Below are positions 46,626 through 56,544 of a stretch of DNA of 64,000 nt, in pieces (the first letter of the stretch is position 1; the number at the start of each line of letters is the position of its first letter). Origin of the DNA: Desulfobulbaceae bacterium (GTDB lineage Bacteria; Desulfobacterota; Desulfobulbia; Desulfobulbales; SURF-16); NCBI GenBank assembly GCA_024637145.1, contig JAGXFQ010000001.1, positions 1-64,000 of the forward strand. Reading direction: 5' to 3'. The notes beneath the pieces are model-generated. The model ran no database searches and had not been told where the DNA came from. It worked only from the letters and a program-made list of their open reading frames with translations. The position numbers and the translations under genes were made by a program.

Positions 46626-47063
46626 CTATTCAATGACAACCATGCCCTGGTCGTGGGTAACAGCGTCCCCCTGTCTCACCAGTATTTCTTTGACCACCCC
46701 GGAACGATGGGCAGTGATGATATTCTCCAGCTTCATGGCCTCCAGCAGCAGGAGCTTCTGACCAACCAGGACCTTGTCGCCAATCCGGACAAAGATTTCC
46801 AGGATGTGACCAGGAATGGGGGAGGAGACGAGTCCGCTGTCCGCGGCAAAAGGGGCGGCGGCCACAGGCTGCACCAGGGCCGCTGGCCTGGCAGGCTGGG
46901 TCTGGCTGGACAACAGAGGGGCCGCGGCGTTGAGGCTCTTAATCTCATGGATGGCGACTCTGTGCTCCACCCCGTTGACCTCAGCCACCACCTCTTCCTC
47001 TGTGACCTTGAGCACGGCCACCGTATAGGGGTGGCCGGCTATGGAAAGTTTATATTCACGCAT
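46626..47063 (-). CDS. mmdC: Biotin carboxyl carrier protein
   Basis: A 145-residue carrier. The N-terminal part (MREYKLSIAGHPYTVAVL) is typical of decarboxylase gamma/carrier subunits. An Ala/Pro-rich flexible linker (~55-75) leads to the biotinyl domain with LLLEAMKLENII; the Lys in AMKLEN carries biotin. It shuttles the carboxyl group from the soluble carboxyltransferase to the membrane beta subunit. It ends 11 bp before mmdB and starts 41 bp after the OadG-like gene. Confidence 0.93.
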   Translation of the reverse strand: MREYKLSIAGHPYTVAVLKVTEEEVVAEVNGVEHRVAIHEIKSLNAAAPLLSSQTQPARPAALVQPVAAAPFAADSGLVSSPIPGHILEIFVRIGDKVLVGQKLLLLEAMKLENIITAHRSGVVKEILVRQGDAVTHDQGMVVIE

Positions 47064-47104
47064 AGATTTTCAGGGGTTGAGATAAAAGCAGAAAAGAATG
47101 TCCC

Positions 47105-47494
47105 TTATTTACCAGGCAAGGTGGTGCCGCCCACATGGGTGCGGCTGGAAAGGCCCTGGACCCGACCGGAAATCTTCCAGGGAGACTCCAGATCCCCATG
47201 GCTCTTCCAGGTTATTTTTTCATTCTCTTCAGGAAAATCCTGCTGCAAATGGAAAGCCACGGCAATGGCCAGGAGGATCTCCTGCTCACGGGCGTCGCTA
47301 TCTTCCTGAAACCGGCCTGCTTTTTTCTTAAATTTTGCGGGCAGGACCAAGATCCGGGGGAGCAGGGCAATATAGATACTGATCACCAGGAGACCGGCAA
47401 AAACCATGGCCATCCCGAAAAGAGCGAAGAGCACAGCATTAAACTCAGGGGTGATGAGATTGCTCAGACTGACCCTGGCAAGGGAAAAATTCAT
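47105..47494 (-). CDS. OadG-like decarboxylase accessory subunit
   Basis: A 129-residue small membrane protein of the OadG/MmdD type. One transmembrane helix (residues ~20-45, NAVLFALFGMAMVFAGLLV) precedes a cytoplasmic tail. The segment REQEILLAIAVAFHL (~68-83) is the conserved motif seen in OadG homologues, and RVQGLSSRTHVGGTT near the C-terminus recalls relatives with a basic ending. It stabilises the complex and anchors the carboxyltransferase to the membrane. ATG at 47494. It lies between the carboxyltransferase and the biotin carrier genes. Confidence 0.85.
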   Translation of the reverse strand: MNFSLARVSLSNLITPEFNAVLFALFGMAMVFAGLLVISIYIALLPRILVLPAKFKKKAGRFQEDSDAREQEILLAIAVAFHLQQDFPEENEKITWKSHGDLESPWKISGRVQGLSSRTHVGGTTLPGK

Positions 47495-47539
47495 ACGGGA
47501 GTCACCCTCCGGGACGAAGAATAGCCAAGGCCGGCCTGG

Positions 47540-49093
47540 TTAGAGAGGGATGTTGCCATGTTTCTTCATGGGATTGGTATCCCGTTTATTCTTCAGCATC
47601 TCCAGGGCCTTGATGATCCGAAAACGAGTGCGGGCCGGCTCAATGATATCATCAATATAACCGCGCCGCGCCGCAATATAGGGATTGACCATGGTATCGC
47701 TGTACTCCTGCTCCTTGGCCGCCAGAAAGGCGGCTGGGTCAGCGGTCTCCCGGGCCTCCCGGGAATAGAGAACCTCCACCGCCCCCTTGCCGCCCATGAC
47801 GGCAATCTCCGCCGAGGGCCAGGCATAGTTGATATCGCCGCGGAGATGCTTGGAACTCATGACGCAATAGGCGCCGCCATAGGCCTTCCTGATCACCACA
47901 GTGACCTTGGGGATGGTGGCTTCGGCATAGGCATAGAGAATCTTGGCGCCGTGGCGGATCACGCCGTTATACTCCTGGTTGGTGCCTGGTAAAAAGCCGG
48001 GAACATCAACCAGGGTCACCACCGGAATATTGAAACAGTCACAAAAACGGACAAAACGGGCCGCCTTTATGGAGGAATTGATATCAAGCACCCCGGAGAG
48101 ATGCATGGGTTGATTGGCGACCATGCCGACGCTCTGGCCGTTATAGCGGCCAAAACCGGTGATGATATTGGGGGCGAATTTCGCCTTGACCTCAAAGAAA
48201 TCACCGTTATCCACGGTGCGCCCAATCACCTCCTGCATGTCATACGCCTCATTGGGATTATCAGGAATCAAGGCATTAAGACCCTCATCCCGGCGGTCAG
48301 GCGGATCACCGCTCAACACCACCGGCGCATTTTCCATATTATTCTGGGGCAGAAAGGAGAGCAGACTTTTCACGTAAGCAAGGGCGTCCAGGCCGTTCTC
48401 AGCAGCATAATCAGCAACACCGCTCTGGGAGGCGTGCATGTCAGCCCCACCAAGCTCCTCCACCGTGACATCCTCATGGGTCACCGACTTCACCACCTTG
48501 GGACCGGTGAGAAACATATAGCTGTTGTTCTTGACCATGACGATGAAATCGGTGAGGGCCGGCGAATAGACAGCCCCGCCGGCGCACGGCCCGAATATGG
48601 CGGAAATCTGGGGCACCACGCCGCTGGCCATGACATTCCGCAAAAAGATCTCTGAATAGCCGGCCAGGGCCTCAATACCTTCCTGAATCCGGGCACCCCC
48701 TGAGTCATTGAGGCCGATGACCGGCGCGCCATTCTTGACGGCCAGATCCATGACCTTACAGATCTTCTCGGCCAGGGTCTCTGAAAGGGAACCGCCCAGC
48801 ACGGTAAAGTCCTGGGCATAGACATAGACCAGACGACCATCCACGGTGCCGTAGCCGGTGACTACGCCGTCGCCGAGAAAAATCTTCTCCTGCATGCCGG
48901 AATGATGGCAGCGATGGGTCTTGAACATGTCAAACTCTTCAAAAGAGCCCGCATCAAGCAGAAGATCAAGCCGTTCCCGGGCCGTCAAACGGCCTTTGCC
49001 GTGATGGGCGTCGATGCGCTCCTGGCCGCCACCTAGGCGGGCTTGATCCCTCTTCTGCATGAGATCATCAAGTTTTTTCTGCATTAAGGACAT
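47540..49093 (-). CDS. mmdA: Methylmalonyl-CoA carboxyltransferase/decarboxylase alpha subunit
   Basis: A 517-residue biotin-dependent carboxyltransferase of the PccB/MmdA/transcarboxylase 12S family. Two crotonase-like halves are present: the first with [20 protein letters not shown] (~125) and [14 protein letters not shown] (~165), the second with [23 protein letters not shown] (~385) and [16 protein letters not shown]. It moves CO2 from methylmalonyl-CoA to biotin on the carrier encoded downstream. The ATG at 49093 ([11 protein letters not shown]) fits the family; an upstream in-frame start adds 33 unrelated residues. First gene of the operon. An acyl-CoA carboxylase role is a less likely alternative because mmdB is adjacent. 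Confidence 0.92.
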   Translation of the reverse strand: MSLMQKKLDDLMQKRDQARLGGGQERIDAHHGKGRLTARERLDLLLDAGSFEEFDMFKTHRCHHSGMQEKIFLGDGVVTGYGTVDGRLVYVYAQDFTVLGGSLSETLAEKICKVMDLAVKNGAPVIGLNDSGGARIQEGIEALAGYSEIFLRNVMASGVVPQISAIFGPCAGGAVYSPALTDFIVMVKNNSYMFLTGPKVVKSVTHEDVTVEELGGADMHASQSGVADYAAENGLDALAYVKSLLSFLPQNNMENAPVVLSGDPPDRRDEGLNALIPDNPNEAYDMQEVIGRTVDNGDFFEVKAKFAPNIITGFGRYNGQSVGMVANQPMHLSGVLDINSSIKAARFVRFCDCFNIPVVTLVDVPGFLPGTNQEYNGVIRHGAKILYAYAEATIPKVTVVIRKAYGGAYCVMSSKHLRGDINYAWPSAEIAVMGGKGAVEVLYSREARETADPAAFLAAKEQEYSDTMVNPYIAARRGYIDDIIEPARTRFRIIKALEMLKNKRDTNPMKKHGNIPL

Positions 49094-49462
49094 GGTCTGT
49101 TTTGCTCTGGTGGAAAGGATACCCAAAGAGACGGGCTCTTTGGGGGAGATCAGAAACCGGTGGCTCTTGGGAAGCTGGAGCCGGGATGGCAAAGGACCAC
49201 ACCCACATATTCTCTCTTGCTTACCATTTGCTCCTTCTTCTTCCTACATAAACAATTTTAGGGGAAGAGGCAAACGAATGCGGAGCCGTCCTGCGTCACC
49301 CTTTTTCTCTCTCATTGGGAGAACAATCAGGCGCCCACCTGCCCCTTGCCCCAAGGCACAACCGCCCTCTTATAACACCAAAAAAATGCTTTTTCCCAAC
49401 ACTTTACGCATCTTGCCCTTTTCATGGCCGACCGGCAAGGCCTCTTTCCTAACGATATAGAA
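49094..49462. other. Divergent intergenic region between mmdA and the TonB receptor operon
   Basis: About 370 bases that must hold the mmdA promoter on the minus strand. No gene is convincing; open frames here are short and lack ribosome sites. The plus-strand promoter begins at 49463 and is listed separately. Confidence 0.4.
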
Positions 49463-49490
49463 TTGACATTTATTCCCGTCGGACTATTAT
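49463..49490 (+). promoter_or_regulatory. Sigma-70 promoter of the TonB receptor operon
   Basis: TTGACA (49463-49468) and TATTAT (49485-49490), 16-bp spacer, close to consensus at both boxes. The predicted start near 49497 leaves a 130-nt leader that begins with a strong hairpin. Confidence 0.7.
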
Positions 49491-49508
49491 GTTTTTTTGC
49501 TCCCGAGT

Positions 49509-49534
49509 ACCCTTGGCTGGCCCCAGCCAAGGGT
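49509..49534 (+). repeat. Strong hairpin in the TonB receptor leader
   Basis: A perfect 12-bp stem ACCCTTGGCTGG (49509-49520) and CCAGCCAAGGGT (49523-49534) with a minimal loop lies at the 5' end of the predicted leader. There is no T-run, so it is more likely an mRNA 5' stabiliser, operator or repeat than a terminator. Confidence 0.6.
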
Positions 49535-49627
49535 GCCTTATGTTAAGAAAAAGAGGTTATCTTTAGCACGCTTTAAGCAGATCTTCTTTGTGACTAAGCA
49601 GAATCGACAATTTTTCGAGTCTTTCTT

Positions 49628-51697
49628 ATGGTTCATATTTTCCGTCTCCTTCTTATCTGTTTTTTCCTTTTTTCAGGATCTGCCGCCACCTGCCGGGCAG
49701 ATCCGCAAAATCTTTCCGAGGAAGATGAAAAAGAGCTTGATCAGCTGCTCCTGGCCCTGGACAAACATACAGCCATCGCCACCAAGACCAAAATGAACGC
49801 CGATTATATCCCCGGCATGGTCACCGTGCTCTACGGCACAGACCTGGAGGCCCGGGGCAAACGAAACATCATGGAAGCCCTGACCCTGGTACCGGGCCTT
49901 GACCTGAACCTGGGCAGCGACGGCACCCCCTCCCTGGTCAGCCGCGGCATCGGCTCTCCTTATATCTCTGCCACCTCCATGATTCTCTTAAACGGCACCC
50001 CCCTCAACACCACCCTTTTCGGTTTTGCCACCGGCGTCTGCAATATGCCCATTGAGCAGATCGAGCGTATCGAGATCATCCGCGGCCCGGGCGCCGCCCT
50101 CTACGGCGAATTCGCCTATAGCGGGGTGATCAATATCATCACCCGGGAGGAAGAGAACCGCCTTTTTGCCAACATGGGGGAAAATAAATCTTACTCCGGC
50201 GGGGCCATGACCCACTTCTCTGATAATGCCCGCGATTTCCATATCTCCCTCAACAGCTCCTTTTCCGACACGGAAGGGCCCGCCCATTTTGGCGGACCTG
50301 ATGCCTATGGCAATTATGGCAACAGTAACGAGATGCGGGAGAGTGCCAATGGTTTTTTGACCCTCAAATACAAAGATTTCACCCTGCTTGCCAATTATGT
50401 CGAGGAAGGCGCCGGTGATTTTTATGCCATTCAGCCGGTGGCGGCTGACCATATCGCTCAGGAACACATTTACAAAAACATTGAAGCCCGCCAGCGTCTC
50501 CGCCTCTCTGCTGATCTCGACTTCCAGCTTAAGACCGGCTGGCAGGAGTACACCTATGAGTTGGACAAAAGGCGTCTTTCTCCTCCAGAAACCCTGGTGC
50601 CCCTCAGCGGCTATACCTACCCGGACGGGGTCCTGGCCTCCATCGCCAGCACGGAAGAGAAGTTTTTCGCCTGTCTGGAATCCTCCTGGCAGGGCCTGGC
50701 CCACCACAACATCCTGGCCGGACTGTCCTACAATCATATTGAACTGGCTGATGTCGGGCAGAAGACCAATATCGACATGGTCAGCCATGCCCCCATCCCC
50801 TGGCAGGAAACAAGCAGCGCCAATCTCTTTGTCGACAAGGAGAGCCGCCGCGACGTGGTCAGCGTCATCCTCCAGGATGTCTATAATCTCACGCCTCTCC
50901 TTACCCTCACCATGGGCATCAGGGGCGATCACTACAGCGATGTCGGCGACAGCTTCTCCCCCCGTCTCTCCGCGGTCTGGCATCCCCATGAGCATCATAT
51001 CTTCAAGGCCCAGGCCGCCCGCGCCTTTCGCCCCCCCACCTTTATGGAGCTCTATGGCTCGGAAATGGTGCTGCAAGGCAACCCCGAGATAAAGCCTGAA
51101 ACCATCGACACCTATGAAGTGGGCTACATTTACCGCAAACCGGGCCGTACCGCCAAACTCACCCTCTTTTATTCACGCCTCAATGATCTCATTATCACCG
51201 AAGCCAACGGTGTCCTTGGCCACTACACCAACAGCAACGGCGCAAAACAGATGGGATTTGAGGTGGAACTTGAACAGGAAATCCTGGCCAACCTCAGGTT
51301 TGACGGCAATCTCTCCTATGCCGACACCAAGGATATGGACAGTGGCGCGGAGGTGGTGGGGGCCATTCCCTGGCAGGCCAATGCCGCCCTCATCTATCAT
51401 CCGGCCCCCTGGGCCGCCCTGGCCTGCCAATATCGTTTTGTGGACCGGCGCCAGCGGGCGGCAGATGACCCCCGTGATAACCTCAAGGGCTATGACAAGG
51501 TGGACCTCACCCTTTCCTACTTCCCCACCAGGCTTGAAGGCCTGACCTGGCGGGTGGGAGTGCAGAATATTTTCAACCAGGATATCCGCACCCCCTCATC
51601 ATTACCCCTCCATTACCCAGTTACCCCCCTCAGCTATCCTGATGATTTTGAAACCCAGGACCGCACCTGGTGGACGCACTGCTCTTATCAATTTTAA
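49628..51697 (+). CDS. TonB-dependent outer membrane receptor
   Basis: A 689-residue outer-membrane protein. A signal peptide (residues 1-25, cleavage near CRA-DP) precedes a plug domain at ~45-170: VTVLYGTDLEARGKRNIMEAL, RIEIIRGPGAALYGEFAYSGVINI. The 22-strand barrel follows, with FRPPTFMELYGSE (~470) and the C-terminal aromatic YQF. A classical TonB box is not obvious. Substrate is unknown; siderophore, cobalamin or other large ligand is possible. It is followed 101 bp later by a YfiR-like gene and two kinases on the same strand, so it may sense as well as import. Confidence 0.9.
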   Translation: MVHIFRLLLICFFLFSGSAATCRADPQNLSEEDEKELDQLLLALDKHTAIATKTKMNADYIPGMVTVLYGTDLEARGKRNIMEALTLVPGLDLNLGSDGTPSLVSRGIGSPYISATSMILLNGTPLNTTLFGFATGVCNMPIEQIERIEIIRGPGAALYGEFAYSGVINIITREEENRLFANMGENKSYSGGAMTHFSDNARDFHISLNSSFSDTEGPAHFGGPDAYGNYGNSNEMRESANGFLTLKYKDFTLLANYVEEGAGDFYAIQPVAADHIAQEHIYKNIEARQRLRLSADLDFQLKTGWQEYTYELDKRRLSPPETLVPLSGYTYPDGVLASIASTEEKFFACLESSWQGLAHHNILAGLSYNHIELADVGQKTNIDMVSHAPIPWQETSSANLFVDKESRRDVVSVILQDVYNLTPLLTLTMGIRGDHYSDVGDSFSPRLSAVWHPHEHHIFKAQAARAFRPPTFMELYGSEMVLQGNPEIKPETIDTYEVGYIYRKPGRTAKLTLFYSRLNDLIITEANGVLGHYTNSNGAKQMGFEVELEQEILANLRFDGNLSYADTKDMDSGAEVVGAIPWQANAALIYHPAPWAALACQYRFVDRRQRAADDPRDNLKGYDKVDLTLSYFPTRLEGLTWRVGVQNIFNQDIRTPSSLPLHYPVTPLSYPDDFETQDRTWWTHCSYQF

Positions 51698-51798
51698 AAA
51701 AATGACTCTTATGCCCCCACAAAGACCGGCCAAGAATATCGCCGTGATTGACCTGCCCCTGCAAATATGGTCTCCGTAAAATTTAGGTTCTGGCACTT

Positions 51799-52395
51799 AT
51801 GAGAAAAACAGCCCTGTTCAAGACATCATCCAGGCTCAGCATCTGCGGCATGCTGCTGCTTTGTTTTGTCCAGGCCCCCCTGGCTGCCCAGGACCAGAAC
51901 GCTCATTCAGAAAGACTGCTGGGGGCCGGCCTGGACCTCTTCCCCAGTTTTCTGGCAGCAGATCAGCAGCTCACCGACAAACTTGACAAAGACGGCCATC
52001 TTCTCCTCTATATTGTGCATCACAACAACCAGCGCGGCGCCCAAATAATTGCCGCCCAGCTCCAGGATATAAAACAAATCAGAGGGGCGCCCCTGAGGGT
52101 GGTTATCATGCGGGACTATGACGCCCTCTTTCCCAAAGAGCAACCAGCTGCCATATTTATTGCCCAGCCCCGCCTGCCTCATCTGGACGCCCTTGTCCTG
52201 TACGGCAAGGAAAAGGGTATCATCACCTTTTCCCCCTTTGCCGGGGATATCACCCAGGGCGTAAGCGGCTCCATCACGGTCACCGCCCGCATCCTGCCGC
52301 AGGTGAACACGACCACCCTGGCGGAATCCGGGCTGCGCTTAAAGCCCTTTTTTCTGCGCATTGCCTCCCCTTATCCAGAAGTGGAGACACCTTGA
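51799..52395 (+). CDS. YfiR family periplasmic protein
   Basis: A 198-residue exported protein. The signal peptide ends near APLAA-QD. The rest resembles the YfiR/DUF4154 fold: LLYIVHHNNQRGAQIIAAQLQ, VLYGKEKGIITFSP (the exposed serine/disulfide region of the family shows only Ser/Thr here), GSITVTARILPQVNTTTLAESGLRLKPFFLRIA. YfiR represses the diguanylate cyclase YfiN in Pseudomonas; here no cyclase is adjacent and the next gene is a membrane histidine kinase, so it may modulate that kinase instead. Its stop overlaps the kinase start. Confidence 0.75.
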   Translation: MRKTALFKTSSRLSICGMLLLCFVQAPLAAQDQNAHSERLLGAGLDLFPSFLAADQQLTDKLDKDGHLLLYIVHHNNQRGAQIIAAQLQDIKQIRGAPLRVVIMRDYDALFPKEQPAAIFIAQPRLPHLDALVLYGKEKGIITFSPFAGDITQGVSGSITVTARILPQVNTTTLAESGLRLKPFFLRIASPYPEVETP

Positions 52396-54116
52396 ATTCC
52401 CTGCGTTCCTTATGTGACAGATCCAATTCCTACCATGGCCGGATCACCCTGGTTTTCATACTGCTGGCCGCTATTTTAGAGGGAATTCTTGTCACCTATT
52501 GGCTCTTTGCCCTGGAGCCCAAGCTCCGGGCCGAGGCCTCAGCCTATTCCCAGGCCCTCTCCACAGCCCAGGCCCAGCTCCTGGCCTTTGAAATTGCCGA
52601 GAGAGATGGCCGCCTGCGCCAAGAAAAACTGCACCTGGCCATGGATAAAATCCTGCTCTTTCGGGTCCCCCAGTCAGAAAAACCCTTTACCAAAAAAATC
52701 AGCCTGGAACTTGATTATGACGTGGTGACCGCAACTGCCGGCTCCCTGGACTTCAGCCGGGGTGACAAGAAGCCCAGCAACTGCGACACCCTGGCCATCC
52801 CCCTCTTTTCTCCCACCTCACGGGAACTTCTCGGCATAGCCCATTTCAGTAACAACCTGGCGGTGATCGGCAACCTGGAAAGCGAGATCCGCACCAAACT
52901 CACCCTGGCCTCAGTCTTGATCATCCTGCTGCTCATTATTGTCTGGCTCACCATCTCCAGCCTCAATACCCGCCTCAGCAATTACGCCGGCGACCTTGCC
53001 CGGGCCAGGGAGTTAGCCGACAAAACCATTGCCGCCCTGCAGGATTCCCGCATCATGCTGAGCCCAACAGGCCATATCACCGAGGCCAACCCCTATGCAG
53101 CCAATCTTCTCGGCTACCAGCAAACAGAATTAATCGGCCGGCACCTCAGTACTTTTCTAAAAGAATCCAACTTGTTCAAGGGTCGGCATCTGGAAAATTT
53201 TATCCTTGAAAAAACCCTGGGCAACACCGAACTGCACTTCATCAAAAAAAACGGCACCCTGGTGGAGATGATGTTCTCGGCAGCCATGGTTCTTGACCCT
53301 GAGGGTAATTTCAACGGCATTATCTGTTTCGGCAAGGACATCACCTCCCTGAACCAGGCAAAACGCGCTGTTGAGGAAAAACAGACCCAGATGATTCATG
53401 CCGGCCGTCTCAGTGCCCTGGGCGAAATGGCCACCGGTATCGCCCATGAGCTCAGCCAACCCCTCTACATTATCCGCCTTGCCGCTGACGCCTTGCGCGA
53501 TTATTTTGGCCGCAACGCCACTGAGGCCATTGAGGCCACGGACACCGATAAGATTATTGGCCAGGTGGAACGGGCCACCACCATCCTCAACAACATGCGT
53601 TCCTTTGGCCGGGCGGAAACCGGGGAAATGGAGTTACTCAATATCAGCAGGCCGCTCCACCTGGCCCTCTCCTTCTTCCGGGAACAATTCCGAAAAAACA
53701 ATCTGCTGCTCCAGGAAGAAATCGACATGCACCTGCCTCAGGTCAAGGCCAATGCCCAAAAATTCGAGCAGATTGTGATCAATTTGCTGTCAAATGGCCG
53801 CTACGCCGTGCTTGCTTGCCAGAAAAGGCAAGGGGAAGGATACACCCCCACGGTGATCATTCGCCTCTACCAGGATGAGCAGGACGGCCGCCTTGTCTTT
53901 GAGGTCGAGGACAACGGTATCGGCATGTCCCCCCAAGAGCTTGATCGCTGCCTGGAACCCTTTTTCACCTCCAAGGAGGTCGGCCAGGGCACCGGCCTGG
54001 GGCTCTCCATTGCCCATGGTCTTATCAAGGAAATGGCCATGGAACTCGTGGTGGGTACCACCCAGGGCAAGGGCTCTCTCTTTCGCCTTTTCATGATGCC
54101 GGCCAGCACGAGCTAA
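52392..54116 (+). CDS. Membrane PAS sensor histidine kinase
   Basis: A 574-residue kinase. TM1 (~17-40) and TM2 (~173-195) flank a ~130-residue periplasmic domain. A PAS domain (~205-315: DSRIMLSPTGHITEANPYAAN) precedes HisKA with H-box GEMATGIAHELSQPL (~345) and HATPase_c with N-box QIVINLLSNGRYAVL, G1 EVEDNGIGMS and G2 GQGTGLGLSIAHGL. The TTG start is favoured because GGAG precedes it and TTGA overlaps the YfiR-like stop. It should phosphorylate a receiver, perhaps the REC-HK-REC protein encoded 60 bp downstream. Confidence 0.92.
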   Translation: MNSLRSLCDRSNSYHGRITLVFILLAAILEGILVTYWLFALEPKLRAEASAYSQALSTAQAQLLAFEIAERDGRLRQEKLHLAMDKILLFRVPQSEKPFTKKISLELDYDVVTATAGSLDFSRGDKKPSNCDTLAIPLFSPTSRELLGIAHFSNNLAVIGNLESEIRTKLTLASVLIILLLIIVWLTISSLNTRLSNYAGDLARARELADKTIAALQDSRIMLSPTGHITEANPYAANLLGYQQTELIGRHLSTFLKESNLFKGRHLENFILEKTLGNTELHFIKKNGTLVEMMFSAAMVLDPEGNFNGIICFGKDITSLNQAKRAVEEKQTQMIHAGRLSALGEMATGIAHELSQPLYIIRLAADALRDYFGRNATEAIEATDTDKIIGQVERATTILNNMRSFGRAETGEMELLNISRPLHLALSFFREQFRKNNLLLQEEIDMHLPQVKANAQKFEQIVINLLSNGRYAVLACQKRQGEGYTPTVIIRLYQDEQDGRLVFEVEDNGIGMSPQELDRCLEPFFTSKEVGQGTGLGLSIAHGLIKEMAMELVVGTTQGKGSLFRLFMMPASTS

Positions 54117-54175
54117 CCTTTGTTTGTCCTTTTTTCACGGGACATTGCGAAAATATCTAAGAGCGGACCCCTGTT

Positions 54176-55813
54176 ATGAGCATAGAATCAAAAGAAAGTC
54201 GTGGCACCATCCTGCTGGTTGATGACGAACCGGAAATTCTCGAGCTTCTCCAGCGACAGCTGGAGGTCCGAAATTTTAAAATATTCACGGCCCGGTCAGG
54301 GGAGGAAGCCCTGGAGCAACTGCCGGGCAACAATATCGATATCATGATCACCGATGTCCGCATGCCGGGCATGGATGGCATTACCCTCCTGGAACGGGCC
54401 ATGCTGGTGCAGAGCAACCTGCAGGCCATGATCATCACCGGCCATGGTGAACTGGATACCGCCCTGCGCGCCATGCGCCTGGGGGCCTACAATTTCCTCC
54501 TGAAACCGGTAGGCCTCACTGAGCTGGAAATCAGCCTGAAAAATTGCCTGGAAAAGGTCCATCTCAGGGCGAAAGTGGCCCGCCAGCAGGAAGCGCTGCA
54601 ACAGGCCCATGACGATCTCGAAAGCCGGGTGGCCGCCCGGACCCGGGAACTTACCCAGCTGGTGCAAGATCTGCAGGAAAAGGATGACCAACTCCGGCAC
54701 GCCCACAAGATGAAGGCCCTGGGTTCCCTGGCTGGCGGCATTGCCCATGACTTCAACAATCTTCTCATGGGAATCCAGGGCCATATTTCTCTGCTCATCA
54801 GCCAGTGCGAACCCGTAGATCCGCAATTCTCCCATCTCCTCAACATAGAAACACTGGTGGAGAGCGGTGGCCGCCTTACCCGTCAGCTTCTGGGCTACGC
54901 CCGGCAGGGACAATACGATGTCCGCCTTCTCAATTTCAACAAATTGCTCCACGCCATTATTGAGACCTTCTCCAGAACCCGACCGGAGATTTCCATCCAG
55001 ACCCGGATGGCCCCTGAACCCCAGATCATTCATGCCGATCAGGGCCAGATCGAGCAGGTCCTCTTCAACCTCTTCATCAACGCTGCTGATGCCATGCCCA
55101 GAGGCGGCACCCTTACCATTACCAGCCAGCGTGTGCCCGCCCAGACCATCGCCGCCAAAGTACTGGAGAAAATTACTGGCGACTATATCCATCTCTCGGT
55201 TACCGATAGCGGCACAGGTATTCCGGACCATATCAAACCCCACATTTTTGAACCCTTTTTCACCACCAAGGAACAGTGTCGCGGCACCGGTCTGGGCCTG
55301 GCCTCCACCTACGGCATTGTCGCCGCCTACAGCGGGCATATCGAAGTGGAATCAAAAATAGCTGAAGGCACCACCTTTCATGTTTATCTCCCCGCTTCCA
55401 CGGAGAATCTGGCCAGCACAGGACGTGCCTCGGCATTCAGCAAGCGGCCGGCAGCCGGCACCATCTTACTGGTGGACGATGATGAATCGATACGGGAAAC
55501 AGGACAGGAGTTACTGGAGGCCAGGGGCTTCCAGGTCTTTACGGCCCATGACGGCAATCATGCCTTGGAGGTCTACCGAAAAAAAGGGGCGGAAATCGAC
55601 CTGGTGGTCCTGGATATGATTATGCCCCGCATGGGGGGCAGTGAAACCTTTGACCGGCTGCGGGAAATCAATCCAGCCATCAAGGTCCTGCTCTCAACCG
55701 GCTACAGCATTGAAGGCCAGGCCGCTGATATTGTCGGTCGCGGCTGTGTAGGCTATATCCAGAAACCCTTTAACATGGCGGATCTCACCAAAAAAATCAT
55801 GGAGATCATTTAG
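54176..55813 (+). CDS. Hybrid REC-histidine kinase-REC protein
   Basis: A 545-residue soluble hybrid kinase. An N-terminal receiver (~10-125; DDE acidic pair, phospho-Asp in [11 protein letters not shown]) and a coiled coil (~130-175) lead to HisKA with [15 protein letters not shown] (~185) and HATPase_c ([31 protein letters not shown]). A second receiver (~425-545) has phospho-Asp in [14 protein letters not shown]. No DNA-binding or cyclase output is present. It probably takes a signal from the membrane kinase upstream and passes it by phosphorelay to an unlinked regulator. ATG start. Confidence 0.92.
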   Translation: MSIESKESRGTILLVDDEPEILELLQRQLEVRNFKIFTARSGEEALEQLPGNNIDIMITDVRMPGMDGITLLERAMLVQSNLQAMIITGHGELDTALRAMRLGAYNFLLKPVGLTELEISLKNCLEKVHLRAKVARQQEALQQAHDDLESRVAARTRELTQLVQDLQEKDDQLRHAHKMKALGSLAGGIAHDFNNLLMGIQGHISLLISQCEPVDPQFSHLLNIETLVESGGRLTRQLLGYARQGQYDVRLLNFNKLLHAIIETFSRTRPEISIQTRMAPEPQIIHADQGQIEQVLFNLFINAADAMPRGGTLTITSQRVPAQTIAAKVLEKITGDYIHLSVTDSGTGIPDHIKPHIFEPFFTTKEQCRGTGLGLASTYGIVAAYSGHIEVESKIAEGTTFHVYLPASTENLASTGRASAFSKRPAAGTILLVDDDESIRETGQELLEARGFQVFTAHDGNHALEVYRKKGAEIDLVVLDMIMPRMGGSETFDRLREINPAIKVLLSTGYSIEGQAADIVGRGCVGYIQKPFNMADLTKKIMEII

Positions 55814-55851
55814 GATTGCAGGGGCCAGGCACAAAAGGCACCAGGCGCTTA

Positions 55852-56544
55852 TCAAGAGCGCGCCCTTTTCAAGGCTGCCACAATCTTTTTCACGGTAAGG
55901 GGAAAAAGACCAAGGATAACAAAGGAGAAAAGCAGGCCAGGCGACAAAATAGCGGCCGGAGAATCGATCTTGCCCAGCTCCTTACCGGCATTGACGTAGA
56001 CCAAAGTGGCGGGCAGCATACCAAGCTGAGATATCCAGTAAAATTTCCAGAGGGGAAGCCGGGTTATACCCATGGCCAGGTTGATAAGAAAAAAGGGGAA
56101 GACCGGGATAAGGCGCAGGGTGAAGAGATAAAACCCACCCTCCTCTGCCATCCCTTTATTAATGGCCGCCAGGCGGTTACCAAAGCGGTTCTGCACCCAA
56201 TCCCGCAGAATATACCGGGCCACGAAACAGGCCAGGGTGGCGCCGATTGTCGAGGCAAAGGAGACAATAACCGTACCGGCCATCACCCCGAAAAGGGCGC
56301 CCCCTGCCAGGGTCATGATCAGAGCCCCGGGCAGGGAAAGCGCGGTCACCAGGACATAGATTGCCATATAAACGCCCACCACCAACAGGCTGTTTTCGGC
56401 ATATAACTGCTGAAAGCGGCCCTGGGATTCTTTGATATACTCCAGCCGCAGATATTGATCCAGGTCCAGGTAGAAAAAGAGCGCCACCAACACCACTCCC
56501 GCCGCCACCACCACTGCCCTTTTCAGGGTCTCACTCTTCATCAT
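55852..56544 (-). CDS. TVP38/TMEM64-like (DedA superfamily) membrane protein
   Basis: About 230 residues with 5-6 hydrophobic segments. The SNARE-associated/VTT domain is recognised by LPGALIMTLAGGALFGVMAG (~90), FVARYILRDWVQ (~130) and the FTLRLIPVFPFFLINLAMGIT (~165) region with the conserved Arg and Pro. Family members are linked to lipid scrambling or transport across the membrane. The ATG at 56544 has AGGA 8 bases upstream and overlaps the glucokinase 3' end by 14 bp; an ATG one codon later is equally possible. It converges on the hybrid kinase gene. Confidence 0.88.
   Translation of the reverse strand: MMKSETLKRAVVVAAGVVLVALFFYLDLDQYLRLEYIKESQGRFQQLYAENSLLVVGVYMAIYVLVTALSLPGALIMTLAGGALFGVMAGTVIVSFASTIGATLACFVARYILRDWVQNRFGNRLAAINKGMAEEGGFYLFTLRLIPVFPFFLINLAMGITRLPLWKFYWISQLGMLPATLVYVNAGKELGKIDSPAAILSPGLLFSFVILGLFPLTVKKIVAALKRARS

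Noticed and set aside
49988-51076. 362-codon minus-strand frame
   Set aside because: Antisense to the TonB receptor barrel and composition typical of a shadow frame.
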